In this document: positions 63,385 to 64,000 of the stretch, one piece after another
Layout of the letters: every line of letters starts with the position of its first letter
How positions within the stretch are numbered: position 1 is the first letter of the stretch
From: Limnospira fusiformis SAG 85.79
Lineage (GTDB): Bacteria; Cyanobacteriota; Cyanobacteriia; Cyanobacteriales; Microcoleaceae
Reading direction: 5' to 3'
DNA length: 64,000 nucleotides
NCBI RefSeq assembly: GCF_012516315.1
Contig: NZ_CP051185.1
Location: forward strand, 2,345,403-2,409,402
Made by a program: the position numbers and the translations under genes
The notes under the pieces: generated by a model
What the model was told of the DNA's origin: nothing
The model's input: the letters and a program-made list of their open reading frames with translations, nothing else
The model's database searches: none

Positions 63385-63708
63385 ATGAATAACAAGTCAA
63401 ATGGAGTTCCTGAGTTTTGTGGCGATCGCCTTTCCGGCAGTAATGGATTGTGGCAATATGTGAAATCAATGCCCCCGGAAACAATAGCCCAACTCTCCCA
63501 ACCTGATCCCGATGTAGCCCAATTGATGGAACATAATCTACTGCAAATACTTGGTGGATTGCCTTCTGGGCATTTTGATGTCACAATTACTACTAGCCGT
63601 GAAAATCTTGGTCGCCTTCTAGCTTCTGCGATGATGAATGGATATTTTCTCAACAAAGCTAAACAGCGCATGGAGTTTGAAAAATCCGTTTCTAATATTT
63701 ACAGTTAA
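63385..63708 (+). CDS. DUF760 family protein
   Basis: 107 residues with the DUF760 pattern LWQYVKSMPPETIAQLSQPD, LGGLPSGHFDVTITTSRENL and GRLLASAMMNGYFLNKAKQR. The family occurs in cyanobacteria and plastids and has no firm function. Stand-alone, about 100 bp after the YqgF-like gene. Confidence 0.87.
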   Translation: MNNKSNGVPEFCGDRLSGSNGLWQYVKSMPPETIAQLSQPDPDVAQLMEHNLLQILGGLPSGHFDVTITTSRENLGRLLASAMMNGYFLNKAKQRMEFEKSVSNIYS

Positions 63709-64000
63709 CCAGAAAAATTTAGCAGGTCTGGGGAGTCAGTAGAATTGGCTCCCATCAAGTTTTTTGCCTCTTCAGAAAAACTGCCAATTTTGATAGTTAC
63801 TCCCGCCGACCATAGCGCTAACTAGGTATAAGTTTATAGTAATTGAGAATTGAGATGATCAGTGGTTATCCCCCTGATGGGTTACTGCCCACTACCCAAA
63901 CCTATAGGTTTGTAAGACAATGTAAACCTAGGATCGAAGCAGTAATTAGTTAACAAGTCTCTGGTGAGAGGACTGCCTCTGTCCAGGGTTATGAGTTGAT
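63709..64000. other. Right-end flank; no gene seen
   Basis: About 290 bp without a convincing ORF. It contains a palindromic AACCTATAGGTT near 63900 and may be the upstream region of a gene beyond the window. Confidence 0.4.

Overview
The window is chromosomal DNA from a cyanobacterium. The signs are the very high density of the HIP1 octamer GCGATCGC, a clear ntcA nitrogen regulator, a Psb35-like small photosystem protein, a Slr1024-type DUF3084 protein, DUF29 and DUF760 genes, and cobM/hisB/fabI/lgt/feoB housekeeping genes. Repeat style, DUF29 clusters and giant TPR-glycosyltransferase proteins suggest a filamentous Oscillatoriales genome such as Arthrospira/Limnospira; that placement is inference. 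I saw no prophage, CRISPR array, rRNA or intact transposase.

Layout. 0-9.6 kb: murJ, a VOC protein, an amidase-glucosaminidase, menE, a possible small RNA plus a 50-aa ORF, a DUF2993 protein, a Psb35-like peptide and a PlsY-PEP synthase fusion. 9.6-12.5 kb: a 2.9-kb non-coding array of palindromic repeats ending at tRNA-Arg(ACG). 12.7-18.5 kb: moaC, a transposon-derived inverted-repeat element, a type II NADH dehydrogenase, a HAD hydrolase, a TPR protein, three tandem DUF29 genes and an MntA/HepT-like pair. 18.7-33.3 kb: a glycan and methyl transfer locus (a 1222-aa four-enzyme fusion, a GT4 protein with duplicated C-terminal domains, a second palindromic array, a methyltransferase, two tandem SPINDLY/OGT-like proteins) ending beside a type IV pilin gene.

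33.5-46.3 kb: small unknown genes, a PerM-type permease coupled to a DUF39 protein, a seven-copy 351-bp tandem array carrying a 104-bp MITE, a proline-rich protein, TPR protein, lgt, cobM, a nested X/U repeat block, and an SDR-Nudix fusion. 46.4-52.5 kb (minus strand): histidine kinase, diguanylate cyclase and feoB in a row, the two signalling proteins sharing one sensor domain. 52.8-64 kb: M23 peptidase, nnr, a SPOR-like protein, a Ctp protease, hisB, a decayed tnpB, fabI, ntcA, a possible PD-(D/E)XK remnant, DUF3084, a YqgF/RuvC-like protein and DUF760.

The strongest themes are (1) four separate repeat arrays, two of which share a palindrome whose asymmetric centre occurs in both orientations; (2) a possible pilin or surface glycosylation locus; (3) several unusual gene fusions; (4) a sensor kinase/cyclase pair upstream of an iron transporter.
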